Shown here: piece by piece, positions 20,943 through 31,135 of the stretch
How positions within the stretch are numbered: position 1 is the stretch's first letter
Layout: every line of letters begins with the position of its first letter
Origin: Rhizomys pruinosus
Taxonomy: Eukaryota; Chordata; Mammalia; Rodentia; Spalacidae
Assembly (NCBI GenBank): GCA_009823505.1
Contig: VZQC01005710.1
Coordinates: forward strand, 1,387,213 to 1,451,212
Direction: 5' to 3'
DNA: 64,000 nucleotides
The notes under the pieces: generated by a model
Database searches by the model: none
What the model saw: only the letters and a program-made list of their open reading frames with translations
Told to the model about the DNA's origin: nothing
Made by a program: the position numbers and the translations under genes

Positions 20943-21160
20943 ATTCATTTTATTTTAAGTGTATGAGTATATTGTCTGCATGTGTGTAAGTGCATCTGTG
21001 TTGTGCAGTGCCCGTGGAGGTCAGAAGTTGTTGTTGGACTGATCCCGTAGAACTGCAGTTATGGATGATTGTTAGCTGCCATATAGGTTCTAGGATTTGA
21101 GCCAGGGTCGTTTGCAGGAGCAGCCAGTGCTCTCAATCCCTGAGCCATCTCTCCAGCCCC
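20943..21160 (-). mobile_element. B2 SINE, mid-age
   Basis: Reverse B2: TTTTATTTTAAGTGTATGAG, GTGTTGTGCAGTGCCCGTGG, GTTAGCTGCCATATAGGTTC, CCTGAGCCATCTCTCCAGCC. It adjoins the B3 tail. Confidence 0.88.
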
Positions 21161-21169
21161 AACACAATA

Positions 21170-21335
21170 GATTTTTTTTTAAATTCTTTTTTGAGACAGG
21201 GTCTCCCTGTAGCCCCAGCTGGCTTGGAACTCGCTATGTAGAGCAGGATCAGGATAGCCTTGAACCCACAGAGATCCGCCTGCCTCTGTCTCCTAAGTGC
21301 TTAGATTAAAGGCATGCACCACCATGCCCAGCAGA
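21170..21335 (-). mobile_element. B1 SINE
   Basis: Reverse B1: TTTTTTGAGACAGGGTCTCC, CCTTGAACCCACAGAGATCC, GGCATGCACCACCATGCCCA. A short repeat AGAGCAGGATCAGGATAGCC replaces the usual GACCAGGCTGGCC. It is the fifth SINE in 1 kb. Confidence 0.9.
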
Positions 21336-22066
21336 TTTTTAAGAAGTAAACCTTATGGGATCCCAGGTCATGTTTGGTCACTTTCAGGGCAAACTTCTGT
21401 CTCCTTAGACTGAGATCTCTTGTGTGATGTTCTCAGAATTATCTATTGAAGAAGCAGGGCAGGAGCTAGGATGGCACCCTAGCTGAACCCATCAAGGCCT
21501 CAGCACCCTTGGGAGTATGGTGGTTGATATGGACAGGGGGTAAGCATAGAGTCACCTGAGGAGGCCAGAGTCATGTGTCACCTGAGACTAGGTAGGACGC
21601 CAACCACCCTGCACAGAACTGGTTCTGGTTGGGACCAGGTGGGACCAGGAAGGCCTGGGGGCTGGGTGTGGCACCTCTAGCCTCGTGGGACAGCCACCCA
21701 TACATAGTGAGCAAGCATCAGAGCCCCTGGGCTCTCCAGTGGTCGAGCAGGTCGTATTGAGATCTCTGAGGTGAGGCCTTCAGCAGAGGGTCCTCCCCAC
21801 CCTATGTCCCTTGCTTCTCCTGGCTGTGTTTTTGGCATGGGATTTCCAGGTTTCCCTGCTGCCGTCAGCAGCTCTGAGAGGGCACCAGGGCCTATCCTAT
21901 CCTCAGGCCCCTTTTGAGGCCTGTTAAACTGGTGAGGCTGTTTATTTCCTGGAAGGCATTTGCCCAGGGTGCCTTGAGGGAGGCAGGGTGACTGCAGGGT
22001 TTCTGGGACATGTTCAGATTCTTGTTCTGGGAGCTTGCCTTGGCTTCCACCTGGACTGCTGGGAGA
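21336..22066. other. Single-copy noncoding DNA
   Basis: GC-rich and repeat-free. No exon is recognised; a 131-codon minus frame has no family feature. Confidence 0.4.
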
Positions 22067-22290
22067 ACACACAGATGGTGGGGGGGTCAGGTGTGGTAGG
22101 CGGGTGCTGCTTCCCTCCAGCTGTGAGGCCTATGTGTGGGCACAGATGGTGGGGGGGGGTCAGGTGTGGTAGGCGGGTGCTGCTTCCCTCCAGCTGTGAG
22201 GCCTATGTGTGGGCACAGATGGTGGGGGGGTCAGGTGCGGCAGGCGGGTGCTGCTTCCCTCCAGCTGGGAGGCCTATGTGTGGGCACAGA
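22067..22290. repeat. 71-73-bp tandem repeat, 3 units
   Basis: Units begin ACAGATGGTGGGGGG at 22071, 22142 and 22215, and a partial fourth ACAGAGG at 22286. The length difference lies in the G run (7 to 9 G). Otherwise the copies are nearly identical, so the array is recent. Confidence 0.96.
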
Positions 22291-22342
22291 GGCCGCTTTC
22301 TCTGAGCTTCTTTTAGAGATTGCATGGTGTGCTGGGTTTCTT

Positions 22343-22404
22343 GAACTGTGGGTGCAGCAGGGTGACTGAGCAGGAACTGTGGGTGCAGCAGGGTGACTGA
22401 GCAG
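22343..22404. repeat. 31-bp perfect tandem duplication
   Basis: GAACTGTGGGTGCAGCAGGG plus TGACTGAGCAG occurs at 22343 and 22374 without a mismatch. Confidence 0.96.
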
Positions 22405-22990
22405 CGCCCGCACCACTTCACTGCCTCTCCTGACTCTGGCCGCCTCCCACTCGGGTCTTCCTGGATCCACTTGTAGTTCTGTACTTGTTGGGGGCAGGAA
22501 TACTCTTAGCAGCAGGAGAGATGTTGGCACCAGAAGTTCCTCCAGAGAATATTTTGTAACAGGTTTGGAATGTTTCCCTAGCATTCTTCCACCATTGGTG
22601 GGAGTCCCTGTGTTTAAGACTTGGTGTTCTGATCCCTGGAAGGCCCACTGAGTCAAGGGGATGCCAGTGGTGCAGTTCCTGGAGTTCTCAGCCTTTTCAG
22701 GAACTCCTTCCTCACTTCTTTGCTGTGTTTGGGGGTCAGCAGGGAGACAGGCCGTCATATGTGTGCAGAGGGCTCAGCCCTGAAAATGAAGGAGGAGGTG
22801 GTAGAGTTCTGAGAGGAAGAGGAGCAGTGGCCGCAGGGGGATGTTCATGTGTCCATGAGTGTTGCTCCCACACTGAAGTCCCATTTCCTCTTGACAGGGT
22901 TTAATTAACATTAGACCCAGCACCACTGACTTTTCTTTGGGCCACACCTTTCTGCCCCAGCTGGGCTGAGGTCAGCCCTTGGGTCCTTGG
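22405..22990. other. Single-copy noncoding DNA
   Basis: No repeat or exon is recognised. TTTAATTAACATTAG at 22899-22913 is a small AT palindrome. Confidence 0.4.
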
Positions 22991-23275
22991 TTTTGGGTGG
23001 AAAAGGCCCTTCTTAGAGCTACCTGGATGGGGAGCACATTTGTAGCTAATGCCAGGTGGCTGCGGACTTGCCGAAGTGGTCTGGGAAAGCCATCTTCAGA
23101 AATAGAAAGCCGTATTGAAGGCAGGGCTTTTGGGAGGACGGAGGGCGTGTCATGGGACAGCACGTTAATTCGAGGGCAGTTAGCCTGTCTCAAGCTTCGT
23201 GTTTTAATTAGCGCAGTGGTTCTGCTGGGCACCGCGAGCACCCTGCTTATTCAGGATTTTTATGCAGGAAGTTTG
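22991..23275. promoter_or_regulatory. Candidate conserved noncoding element
   Basis: Repeat-free, with retained CpGs and homeodomain-type cores (GTTAATTCG near 23164, TTTTAATTAGCGC near 23203) between mid-GC DNA. TTAATTAGC next to CpG is unusual for neutral rodent DNA and suggests selection. The call rests on pattern only. Confidence 0.35.
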
Positions 23276-24218
23276 CACAGGTCAGGACCAGGTGATGTTG
23301 AGGTCCATCTTTGGGTCATGTGGTGTCTGTGTTGTTAATTGCAGTTCTGGGGTGGGACCAGGCACAACCCCAGGGCATCCTGGGTATACCTGCTGTCTTC
23401 CTGGGAGGGAAACTTCACAGCCACTCAAGCTGCCATGTTGGAGCTCTTCACCAGGATCTTTCCCACCTCCAGCTATTGTCCAGAAGCTGTTCAGCCATGC
23501 TTTATTAAACGAGAGTGCGAGCCCTGTGGTCAGGAGTCTCAGGTGCCCCATTAAACCTTGATGCCATTTGAAACTTGTGTTTTGAGAATTTTCTAAGCAA
23601 CATCTTTTCTCTACCCAATATAATTGCAGGGGGCCCTTGGGAAGGGGTTCTCCATGGTAAGAGCTATTGCAGTCTCAGCTTTCTAGACTCGGGCTTGGGG
23701 AAGGCCTGAATAGGTAAGATTGTATACAGACAGGCCGGGTGTGAAGGCAGAGATGGTGCAGCTCAGAACTAGCAGCAAAGCACAGCCAGCTCCATGCCCG
23801 CAGCAGAGCTGCACCAACTTGATTTTCTTCTGCCGATGGAGGCTTCTTCAGGGATCTGTGCTCATGAGAATATTTTTTCTTCAACAAGTCAGCTGCTTAT
23901 CTGTGCAGTGCATTCTTTGTGTGATGCAGAGAGCCCGTTGTCCTGCCTCCTGGGTCCCCTAATACTTTGGTATACAGCAGTGTCCATTTTTAGTGCCCGA
24001 ATAAACACAGACACCATCCCAGCCTTTGCCAACAGCTACAGACAACAATCAGTTGGGTGGATGGGGCCCAGAGGTGGCACATTCAGGGCTGGACTGTGGC
24101 TGGAGTGTGCTCTGGCTGCTCGGAAGGAAGCAGTGTGCTCTTACCCTGCTCCCCCAAGCACTCAGGTACACAGCCAGAAGAGACTGTGGAACCTGTGCTT
24201 TCTTAGTCTTTCCAAAGT
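23276..24218. other. Single-copy noncoding DNA
   Basis: No SINE. The part 23800-24030 is AT-richer with AATAAACACAG (forkhead-type) and may include preserved regulatory sequence. Confidence 0.35.
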
Positions 24219-24250
24219 CTTTGGGTCTATCAAAGAAGATAGACCCAAAG
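24219..24250. repeat. Perfect 13-bp inverted repeat (hairpin)
   Basis: CTTTGGGTCTATC (24219-24231), loop AAAGAA, GATAGACCCAAAG (24238-24250). No mismatch. It lies in single-copy DNA, not in a SINE. Confidence 0.97.
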
Positions 24251-24594
24251 CACAGTTGTGCTCTGCCTTGACCTCTGTGGTCACTCCCTAGCGAAGCTGT
24301 GGTTGAGGGTCCTCACCATTTTTGTATCCCTGGAATAAGGTACGCTGCTTGCCTAGGGAGCGCCGCCCCACTTGGATAATGGTCATAGCTGGCAGGTCTG
24401 AGAAGGTCAGCTGGTGGATTGGTTGGTTGGATTGTGGAGGACGGTCACTCCCTGCCTGCCAGTGAGGCAGTGATGCCGCCTTGCAAAGCAGAACCTCAGA
24501 GACCTGGCTGCTGCCTTCCACGCGTCTGTGGGCTGATGGGAGCTGCTCATTGTAGGAACTGTGAGGATGTACTGAAGCACTGGGATGCGGGAGC
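24251..24594. other. Single-copy noncoding DNA
   Basis: No repeat or exon is recognised. Confidence 0.4.
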
Positions 24595-24680
24595 ACACCC
24601 GGCTGTGTGAGAGAGAGCACCCGGCTGTGTGAGAGAGAGCACCCGGCTGTGTGAGAGAGAGCACCCGGCTGTGTGAGAGC
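24595..24680. repeat. 22-bp tandem repeat, 4 units
   Basis: ACCCGGCTGTGTGAGAGAGA-type units at 22-bp spacing (GGCTGTG at 24601, 24623, 24645, 24667). Copies are identical apart from the ends. Confidence 0.97.
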
Positions 24681-26140
24681 ATCCTGACGTGGAGAGCCGG
24701 CAGCTGGAGCCTGTAGAAAGAGGAACAAGTGGCCTGAGACCCAGGAGGGGGGAAGGCATGCACCTGGGTGCTTGCACTCACCTGTGGCCGATCCATTCCT
24801 TGAAGTTACCTCCTGATTGAACTGGCTGAATACTGGGAACTCCTCAGATCAGAGCACTGATCAGGCTTGAGTCCAGACCCAGAGCCGGTCTGTGGACCCT
24901 GTCCTCCTTGCTTTGGGCTGCACCTGCCTTCTGGGCTCTAGGTCTCAGCTGCCACTTTACTGCCCACAGGAAACAGGAATTCTGAATCCAGGTTGCAAGC
25001 CAAGCTTGTCCCTGCTTCCTTACCCCGTCATATACCCACCTGGCCTCTCAGGATTGGGTGTGACATTTCAGTGCTACACATGGCTCTTAGGGAGCATGCC
25101 AACACCTTAGAGAAGAGCCTTCTAGACAGGCCTGGAGTGGAAAACTCCAGCCTTGCCCTGCTCAGGCCAGGCATCTAGGCCTCAGGGAGCACTGTCTGGG
25201 GAGGAGCCACCTATTTAGTTCAGCAGAAGCTGGTCCTCATTCTCGTGCTTGTGTGCCCCTCTCATTGTATGATCTATACATATAAATCACACGTCACCTA
25301 TGTGACATCTATGCCACGGTACACATACAGTGAGGACTCGCTGCCTTCCCTGCCACACGGTAAAGCATGAGTCAGCAGGTCTTTTCCTACTCAGCAGCTG
25401 AGCAGAGGTGCGTCCCTGCTGCTGGGTGGTGTGTGCCTCTCGGCCCTGTGCGAGGTGTCTCTAGAGGTTGGTTCTGGCTGGGCCTTCATGGTCTTTTGCT
25501 CTTCTTCGCTGGGGACTGAATGTGAAGTTTGGGTTGAGGGCTGTGCTGTTTCCATCTGGCTACGTCATTTTCCCAGACTAGCGAGCATCTGGTGGGCACA
25601 TTGTGGATGTTGGAGGTGAGTGCAGGAAGGCAGCCTCCTCTTCCCAGCCTGTCCCTGACACAGGAGCCCATGCCTGGGGCCTGTTCACTGTGAGAATGAC
25701 TGACTGAGGCACATTCTTACTGGGAATTTAGGCACTGTTGATTACAGTTAATTGTTGATGCTTACATGGCACTTCAGGTTCCGTTGATGCCTTCCTTGGG
25801 CCCTTTCTTGTGTTCATGAGGGTGTGTGGCACTGGACGGGTGTGCTCACCTCTGCTGGCCACTTGTTTGTGAAATGATGATAGGTTTGGACTAATAGCTG
25901 GTTCTTGATACATAAATATGCCAGGTAGGTCCCTGGCTTACCTCATTTATGACTTGGGGTGTAGGTGTTGAGTCTTCCTGAGCCTCAATTCTGTCATTGG
26001 GAGATGTGCACTTTACCTGACAGAGGGATGGAGAGAAGGTCTCACTATGCATGCCTGACTGTGTAGTGTATGTAGTATGCAGACAAGCATGTGGGGAGAT
26101 TAGGGTTCTTGGAGGCTGGCAGGAGGGGAAGCAGGTTATA
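24681..26140. other. Single-copy noncoding DNA
   Basis: Nearly 1.5 kb without SINEs. No exon with splice sites and an extended frame is recognised. Confidence 0.4.
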
Positions 26141-26149
26141 TGTGCTCAG

Positions 26150-26232
26150 ATTTGTGTGTATGTACATGCTTATGTGCACATGTGTGTGCCTATGGGTGCC
26201 TGTGAATGTATGTGCATGTGTGCATGTGTGAT
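26150..26232. repeat. Degenerate TG/ATG-rich microsatellite
   Basis: TGTGTGTATGTACATGC-type sequence with short TGTG and ATGT units. Alternating purine-pyrimidine throughout. Confidence 0.8.
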
Positions 26233-26384
26233 CTTGTCCTGCCACATCTGTACCTCATTTCAGTGAAAGGCATTGAGATTTTTATACTTACACAGGCTGC
26301 CTTATTTCACCATTTTATGGCTGATGTAATCTTGTTATCTTCGTGACATGTTTACATCAATTCTCCTCTCAAACCTTTATAAAA

Positions 26385-26530
26385 TTGTGTTGCATGTGTG
26401 TATGTGTGGGGGTTGGAGGATAAGTTTGTGGACTCAGTTCTTTCCTACCTTTAGGTGGGTTCTGGGGATCGAGCTCCGTTTGCCGGGCTTGTGTAGCAAG
26501 GGCTTTTCCCACAGAGCCATCTTCTGGCCC
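26385..26530 (-). mobile_element. Old rodent SINE (B2-like)
   Basis: GTGTTGCATGTGTGTATGTG, GGAGGATAAGTTTGTGGACT, CAGTTCTTTCCTACCTTTAG, GTTCTGGGGATCGAGCTCCG and CCCACAGAGCCATCTTCTGG form a complete reverse element, older than the main B2 set. Confidence 0.65.
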
Positions 26531-27120
26531 TTCTTATTCAGAATAAACATCTCTTCCTCTGAAAGGCTTCACTCACTTCTTGTCACCTGTGAGTGTCTTT
26601 CCACTCTTCTTTCTCTGGCTGGCCTAGCTCTCTCTCTCTTGGGCATTTATTCTTGGTGCTGTTTTTTTTCCCATGTTCTCTGGCTCTCCTGTACCTCTCA
26701 TACCTATGATTGAGTCTAAGAATAAGTGTGACCAGGCAAACCACGTTTTACAGTCTGACCTCTAAAGCCTTTGGAAATAGCCGGAGGTCTTCCAGAATCT
26801 TCTTACTTGGCCATTCACTTCCTTTCTCTGCACCTTTTAATCCAGCTTCTCGCCTGTCCTGCCTCCAGTAGCAATAAAAGGGCCCGGTGAGGCCTGCCTC
26901 CTTCACCTCACATGGAGTTCCAGGAAGCTGTGTCTGCTTTTCCCATAAGAACAGCATTCAGATGGCACTGGGGGTGAGAGGTGGGAGGGTGGGGGGAATG
27001 AATTCCTACCAAGGACTCAGCTTGAAGAAGCCTGATTAGAAAGAGGCAGCCACTCACTATGGCCCTGTAACTTACAGTAACGGCTGTGCTGGCAGCCACA
27101 GTGCCCGTATAAATCGATTT
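26531..27120. other. Single-copy noncoding DNA
   Basis: No repeat family or exon is recognised. Confidence 0.4.
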
Positions 27121-27340
27121 CCTAAGGAGCCCCAGGGTACCTTGGGTGGAAGTAGAGCATGTACAGATTTGAGCCCTGTGAGATCATTAGCATAGCCCTA
27201 AACAGGTCTGTTTTTAATAAGGAAAAGAGAGAGAGTTCATTACACATTTCATTAAAGATCTAAAAAAATGTTACCAACTAGAATTTATAGGAAAATAATA
27301 ATGGGGTAATTTCGGAGTCCCAGGAATGTTTGAGAAACCA
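27121..27340. promoter_or_regulatory. Candidate conserved noncoding element
   Basis: An AT-rich island in GC-rich surroundings with ATCATTAGCATAG, TTTTTAATAAGG, CATTACACATTTCATTAAAG and AATAATAATGGGGTAATTTCGG. Homeodomain- and POU-type words are dense. Repeat-free. Confidence 0.3.
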
Positions 27341-27620
27341 GACGAGTGAGCACTGACTGTGTCTCAGCATCATGGCCTTTGTGACAGGACACTGCGTCTG
27401 TGGCCGCCCTGCCTGATGGTGGTTCACTGCGGAGCTGCCTCATTGCAGGCTGCGCCCTTGGAGCTGTGTGTTTCAGTGAGAGCAATGTGTATTCACCTTA
27501 CCCCTAAGTTAACTAGCAATGAAGGCTTAAGGGTCCTCCCCTGTGGTCCTTCATTCTGTCCCCCAGATAAAACTGCTGCTACCTGGTGATGTTAGAGCCC
27601 TTCATAAGCATTCTGTGTCT
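27341..27620. other. Single-copy noncoding DNA
   Basis: No repeat or exon is recognised. Confidence 0.4.
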
Positions 27621-27730
27621 GTTGTGTCAGTCAGCTCTCTGTTACTATAACAAGGAAACTGAGATCATCTATTGTTGTTGTGAATGAAAGTTCCTGGAAA
27701 GAAACTGTACCTACAGAGGTTGGTTGACTG
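27621..27730 (-). mobile_element. Fragment of a mammalian or rodent medium-copy repeat
   Basis: GTGTCAGTCAGCTCTCTGTT ACTATAAC followed by AAACTGAG has the familiar start of repeats that read like 'gttagctttctgttactataac'. The name is not assigned. Confidence 0.4.
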
Positions 27731-28059
27731 GTCAGAAATCAAGATGTGAAAGGTTGGGATGTTGTGGGTTCAGAATCTGGTTATCTTGGTTACCACTTTT
27801 AGCAATAGTCATTTATTACCCACTTTTGGGTTCGACTAACATCCTTGTGACATTAGGTAAATCTTTTGGAATGTGGGACCAGACCCGCTAGCTTCCACCA
27901 ACCTAAAAGCTAAGTAAGAATGACATCAGATAACATCAGAGGACTTAGAGCAGAGATCTCCCTATTTTGCTGTAACCCGTCTGCTTGATGTTTCCACCAA
28001 TATACTTAAACAGTGTCTTTATGACTTTGTTCTGTTACTCTAGGATAGTAACTATTTCA
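27731..28059. other. AT-rich noncoding DNA
   Basis: No recognised SINE. May belong to a decayed interspersed element with its flanks. Confidence 0.3.
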
Positions 28060-28400
28060 TTAAGTTTTTAGTTAGGTTTGTGCTGCCCTGATGAAACACT
28101 CTTGCCTAAAACCACCTTGGAGAGGAAAGGGTTTATTTGCCTCATGCCTCCCAATCACAGTTCATCATTGAGGGAAGTCAGGAACCTGGAGGCAGAAATT
28201 GAAGCACAGACACAGAGGAAAGCTGCTTACTGGCTGACTCCTGGCTCCTGATTTCTTATGCAACCCAGGACCACCTGCCCCAGTTGGAGGTTGAGGGGAG
28301 TGGGAGACAAGAGTAAGGATAGACTGGCTCCTTCGGGGGTACACCCCAGTGATCTGAAGACCTCCCACTATATCCTGCTGCTAAAAGATTGTTAGACGTT
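28060..28400 (-). mobile_element. Rodent-wide medium-copy repeat, fragment
   Basis: TGATGAAACACTCTTGCCTA, AAGGGTTTATTTGCCTCATG, CAGTTCATCATTGAGGGAAG, TCAGGAACCTGGAGGCAGAA and TTCTTATGCAACCCAGGACC follow a repeat very common in mouse and rat. URR1-like is a candidate name but I cannot confirm it. Confidence 0.65.
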
Positions 28401-28561
28401 GCTTATGGTGGTAAAATCCCCAACATAAGCAACTGGAGGGAGGAAAGATTGATTTTGGCTCCTGAGTTCAAAGGTGTCAGACCATGGTTGGGTAGCTCCA
28501 CTCCCATCATGGTCAGGAGGGTGTGACAGAACAGAGCTGCCACTTCATGGGGGAACAGAGT

Positions 28562-28770
28562 GGGAGTAAGAGAGGGAAAAAGAGAGAGGAAGAGTAAGGT
28601 GGGGGAGGGGTTGGGGATAAGGTCTAGCTCCAGAGCATCTCCACAGCAACCTGCTTCCTCTAGTAAGAGTAAGAGAGGGAAGAAGAGAAAGGAAGAGTGA
28701 GGCGGGGAAGGGTTGGAGATAAGGTCTAACTCCAGAGCATCTCCACAACCACCTGCTTCCTCCATAGGTC
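28562..28770. repeat. 103-bp imperfect tandem duplication
   Basis: GTAAGAGAGGGA begins at 28566 and 28669; both copies continue through GGTTGG, ATAAGGTCTA and CCAGAGCATCTCCACA. Several substitutions separate the copies, so the event is older than the young B2 insertions. Confidence 0.93.
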
Positions 28771-28842
28771 TTGCCTTGGTTTCCCAATAATTTCATCGTC
28801 AGATCAGTCTCCTGGATCTACCACTTGGCGTCTAAGCCTCTA

Positions 28843-29110
28843 ATATGTGACTCTTTTTTTTTTTTTTTTTTTTTTATTATCTGCATGTGTATGAATGTAC
28901 TGTCTGCATGCAAGTCTGTGCACCCGTGTCGTGCAACGCCGCGGAGTTCAGAAGAGGGTCTCGGATTCCCCTGGAACTGGAGTTCTCCTGGAATTGGAGC
29001 TTCAGACGGTTCTCAGCCGCCATGTGGGTGCTGGGGACCGAACCCGGGTCCTCTGTAAGAGCGGTCGGCGCTCTTAACCGCTAGGCCATCTCTCCAGCCC
29101 CATATGTGAC
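28843..29110 (-). mobile_element. Young B2 SINE with internal duplication
   Basis: Reverse B2 at 28852-29101 between ATATGTGAC repeats (28843-28851, 29102-29110). It carries the 17-bp internal duplication (28971-28987, 28988-29004) and a T24 tail. Confidence 0.95.
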
Positions 29111-29210
29111 GTTTTGTGATGGACTTTGTATCTATACTGAAGCAAAATTCTCCCACCTTCCAATATAACACCCCAGGAACCAAGCCCAACACAATGGAAT
29201 CCTAGGATTG

Positions 29211-29262
29211 TCTGTCTGTCTATCTGTCTGTCTGCCTGCCTGCCTGTCTGTCATCTATCTAT
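29211..29262. repeat. (TCTG)n/(CCTG)n microsatellite
   Basis: About 13 tetranucleotide units, TCTG on both sides and TGCC in the middle. Confidence 0.95.
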
Positions 29263-29339
29263 ACACTTTAAATAACTTTACTGAAATGTTTATATAGTTT
29301 AAAATTCATCCCTTCACAGTGTTTCCAGGTATACAGTTT

Positions 29340-29516
29340 GGGGCTGCAGAGATGGCTCAGTGGTTAGGAGTGTGTATTGTTCTTCCAGAAGACCCAAGTT
29401 TGGTTCCCAGCAACCACATTAGGTGGCTCACATGTGCCCGGTACTCCAGCTCCAAGGGATCTGACACCCTCTCTGGTCTCCAGGGTTACTGGGGTCACAT
29501 GCATAAATACATTTTT
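29340..29516 (+). mobile_element. B2 SINE, mid-age
   Basis: Forward B2: GGGGCTGCAGAGATGGCTCA, GTGGTTAGGAGTGTGTATTG, GTTTGGTTCCCAGCAACCAC, GGATCTGACACCCTCTCTGG, ATGCATAAATAC. A minus-strand B1 starts at its A-tail. Confidence 0.9.
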
Positions 29517-29602
29517 TTTTTTTTTTTTTTTGAGCAGGAATCCCTCTGCCTCTTTCCTCCCTAGTGCTAGGATGAAAGGCATACATTGCTGCTCACAGCC
29601 TG
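29513..29602 (-). mobile_element. B1 SINE fragment joined tail-to-tail to a B2
   Basis: T20 run, then TGAGCAGGAATCCCTCTGCC, CCTAGTGCTAGGATGAAAGG. The central B1 part is missing, either from deletion or short insertion. Confidence 0.65.
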
Positions 29603-29825
29603 TTAGACTCTTATCCCTCTATGACAGTATGCCAGAATAACCTCTCCCCTAGTTACTTTTGGTATTGATGTTTTATCACAGCAACAAAATATAACTAATA
29701 CAGGCTCTTGATCTTTTTACCATTGAGTTGTAACTTCATGTTTTCTGGTTATCAGACCTGTAGATTTGATTGCCTCCTTGTCTTCTTTATCATGTTCTTT
29801 GATGTACCAAATTTTAAAATTTTTA
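29603..29825. other. AT-rich noncoding DNA, part of a rodent repeat tail
   Basis: CAGAATAACCTCTCCCCTAG and TTTTATCACAGCAACAAAAT ATAACTAATACAG look like the 3' end of the medium-copy repeat group. Confidence 0.4.
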
Positions 29826-29955
29826 TTGAATTGGATGTAGTGGTATACGCTTTTAATCCCAGCACTTGGAAGGCAGAGGCCGGCGGATCTCTGTGAGTTC
29901 AAGGCCAGCCTGGGACTGTAGGGAGACCCTGTCTCAAAAAGAATTTTTTTTTTTA
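29826..29955 (+). mobile_element. B1 SINE
   Basis: Forward B1: TTGGATGTAGTGGTATACGC, TTTTAATCCCAGCACTTGGA, GATCTCTGTGAGTTCAAGGC, GAGACCCTGTCTCAAAAAGA. Confidence 0.92.
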
Positions 29956-29967
29956 AACTAGTGACCT

Positions 29968-30254
29968 AGTGTGATGGTTAATCTGAATTGCCAACTTAAT
30001 TCAGTGTAGACTAATATGGGAGGGGAACTTCTGGGCACATCTGCATGGGGAGATTATTGTGATTAATGTGATAAGTCTTGTCCATTTTGGGTGGCAGGAA
30101 TTGTCCTTTGAGCTGGGATCTAGACTGAGATGAGAAAACGTGAGCTGAGCACAAGCATTCGTGCTTCTGCTTGTGATGTGACCGGCACCTTTAATTCTTG
30201 CTGCTGTGACTCCCCGCCATGATGAGCTGTGCACCCAGACTGTGAGCCAAGAAA
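29968..30254 (+). mobile_element. Rodent medium-copy repeat
   Basis: GTGTGATGGTTAATCTGAAT TGCCAAC, CTTCTGGGCACATCTGCATG, GAGCTGGGATCTAGACTGAG, GCTGAGCACAAGCATTCGTG and CCCCGCCATGATGAGCTGTG follow a well-known rodent interspersed repeat. Name not assigned. Confidence 0.7.
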
Positions 30255-30388
30255 CAGGGTCCCTTGTTGGCCTGGAGCTCACTAAGAAGGCAAGGCTGGG
30301 TAGCCAGCAAACGCAGGGGTCCTCCTGTCTCTGCTTTTCCAGTGCTGCAGTTACAAGTGTGTACCACCATGGGGACTAGGACATTTAG
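30255..30388 (-). mobile_element. Old B1-like SINE
   Basis: AAACAGGGTCCCTTGTTGGC, CTGGAGCTCACTAAGAAGGC, CTCCTGTCTCTGCTTTTCCA, GTGTGTACCACCATGGGGAC. Inserted where the previous repeat reads GAGCCAAGA. Confidence 0.65.
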
Positions 30389-30519
30389 TTCTGCAGGTGG
30401 AAGCTGTGTGTAAGGGGTGACACCCTTTATCTTCCTTCCTCTGCTCCTGAGCTGGAGGGTTGCTGAAAGGGGAGGCCTGGCTTCCTTCTCAGGTTCAGGC
30501 CCAGCCAGTGTTTGTAGGC
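30389..30519. other. Single-copy noncoding DNA
   Basis: Transition into the AT-rich island to the right. Confidence 0.4.
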
Positions 30520-31135
30520 TGAAAGAATCTGTGAACTTTAATAAAGGCCCTTTAAGTACTGTTTTTGGATTAGAACTCTTAATTGGGTCAGCATTTAGGG
30601 CAGAAAGGAAGCTTTGGTTTAAAAACTGTTGATGGATTTGAGCGGCAGGCAGTCCTGCTTGCGGAGCAAAGCCACCAGCTTGCAATCTTGTTGGAATGTG
30701 ACTTCCGTTATCCCTCCTCAGCTGGACTTTTGTCCTGTTTACAAGATGCAAGGCTTTTGATTTTATTCTCAGTCTCTGGCTCTTATTGGGATTAGCTGGA
30801 GATTTTTCAAAGCAAACTAGCTAATACCTTGGCTTTGTTGAAATGAGCAAAAAATACTAATCTCCATAATGGTGACAAAATATTTGAGCTCAGCGATGGG
30901 GTGAGTATGGATTAAGATTTTGCCTGTGGAAGATCATCTCGAGTGGTCTTCTTAAAGGAAATCTGTGAACTTTCATGCCCATTTACTGTGATTGAAAGCA
31001 ATTCCTTTTATTCATCTGTTACATTAAGTGTAATTGAAACTGTTCCTCTATTTTCTCTTGGCATAATAAGTGAGCCATGTAGTGTCAAATCATAATGTAT
31101 TATGACTGTAATCAAGTGATTACAGTGTGCATGGA
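30520..31135. promoter_or_regulatory. Strong candidate conserved enhancer
   Basis: Over 600 bases with no repeat, much richer in A+T than its flanks, and full of intact developmental factor-like words: TTAATTGGG, TGTTTACAAG (forkhead), GGGATTAGC (OTX/PITX type), CTTTGTTG (SOX), AAGTGTAATTG, GCATAATAAG. It ends in two adjacent near-palindromes, CATAATGTATTATG (31091-31104) and CTGTAATCAAGTGATTACAG (31106-31125). This is the texture of deeply conserved enhancers. Conservation and target gene are not known from the sequence. Confidence 0.45.

Larger units (their letters stand above)
28401..29200 (-). mobile_element. Second medium-copy repeat with internal duplication and B2 insertion
   Basis: TGGTGGTAAAATCCCCAACA, GAAAGATTGATTTTGGCTCC and ACCATGGTTGGGTAGCTCCA, then after the B2 at 28852-29101, CACCTTCCAATATAACACCC. 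The interior 28562-28770 is a 103-bp unit present twice. It follows directly on the element ending near 28400. Confidence 0.5.

Noticed and set aside
30191..30751. 186-codon minus frame
   Set aside because: It crosses a rodent repeat, an old B1 and the start of an enhancer-like island; no gene-like composition.
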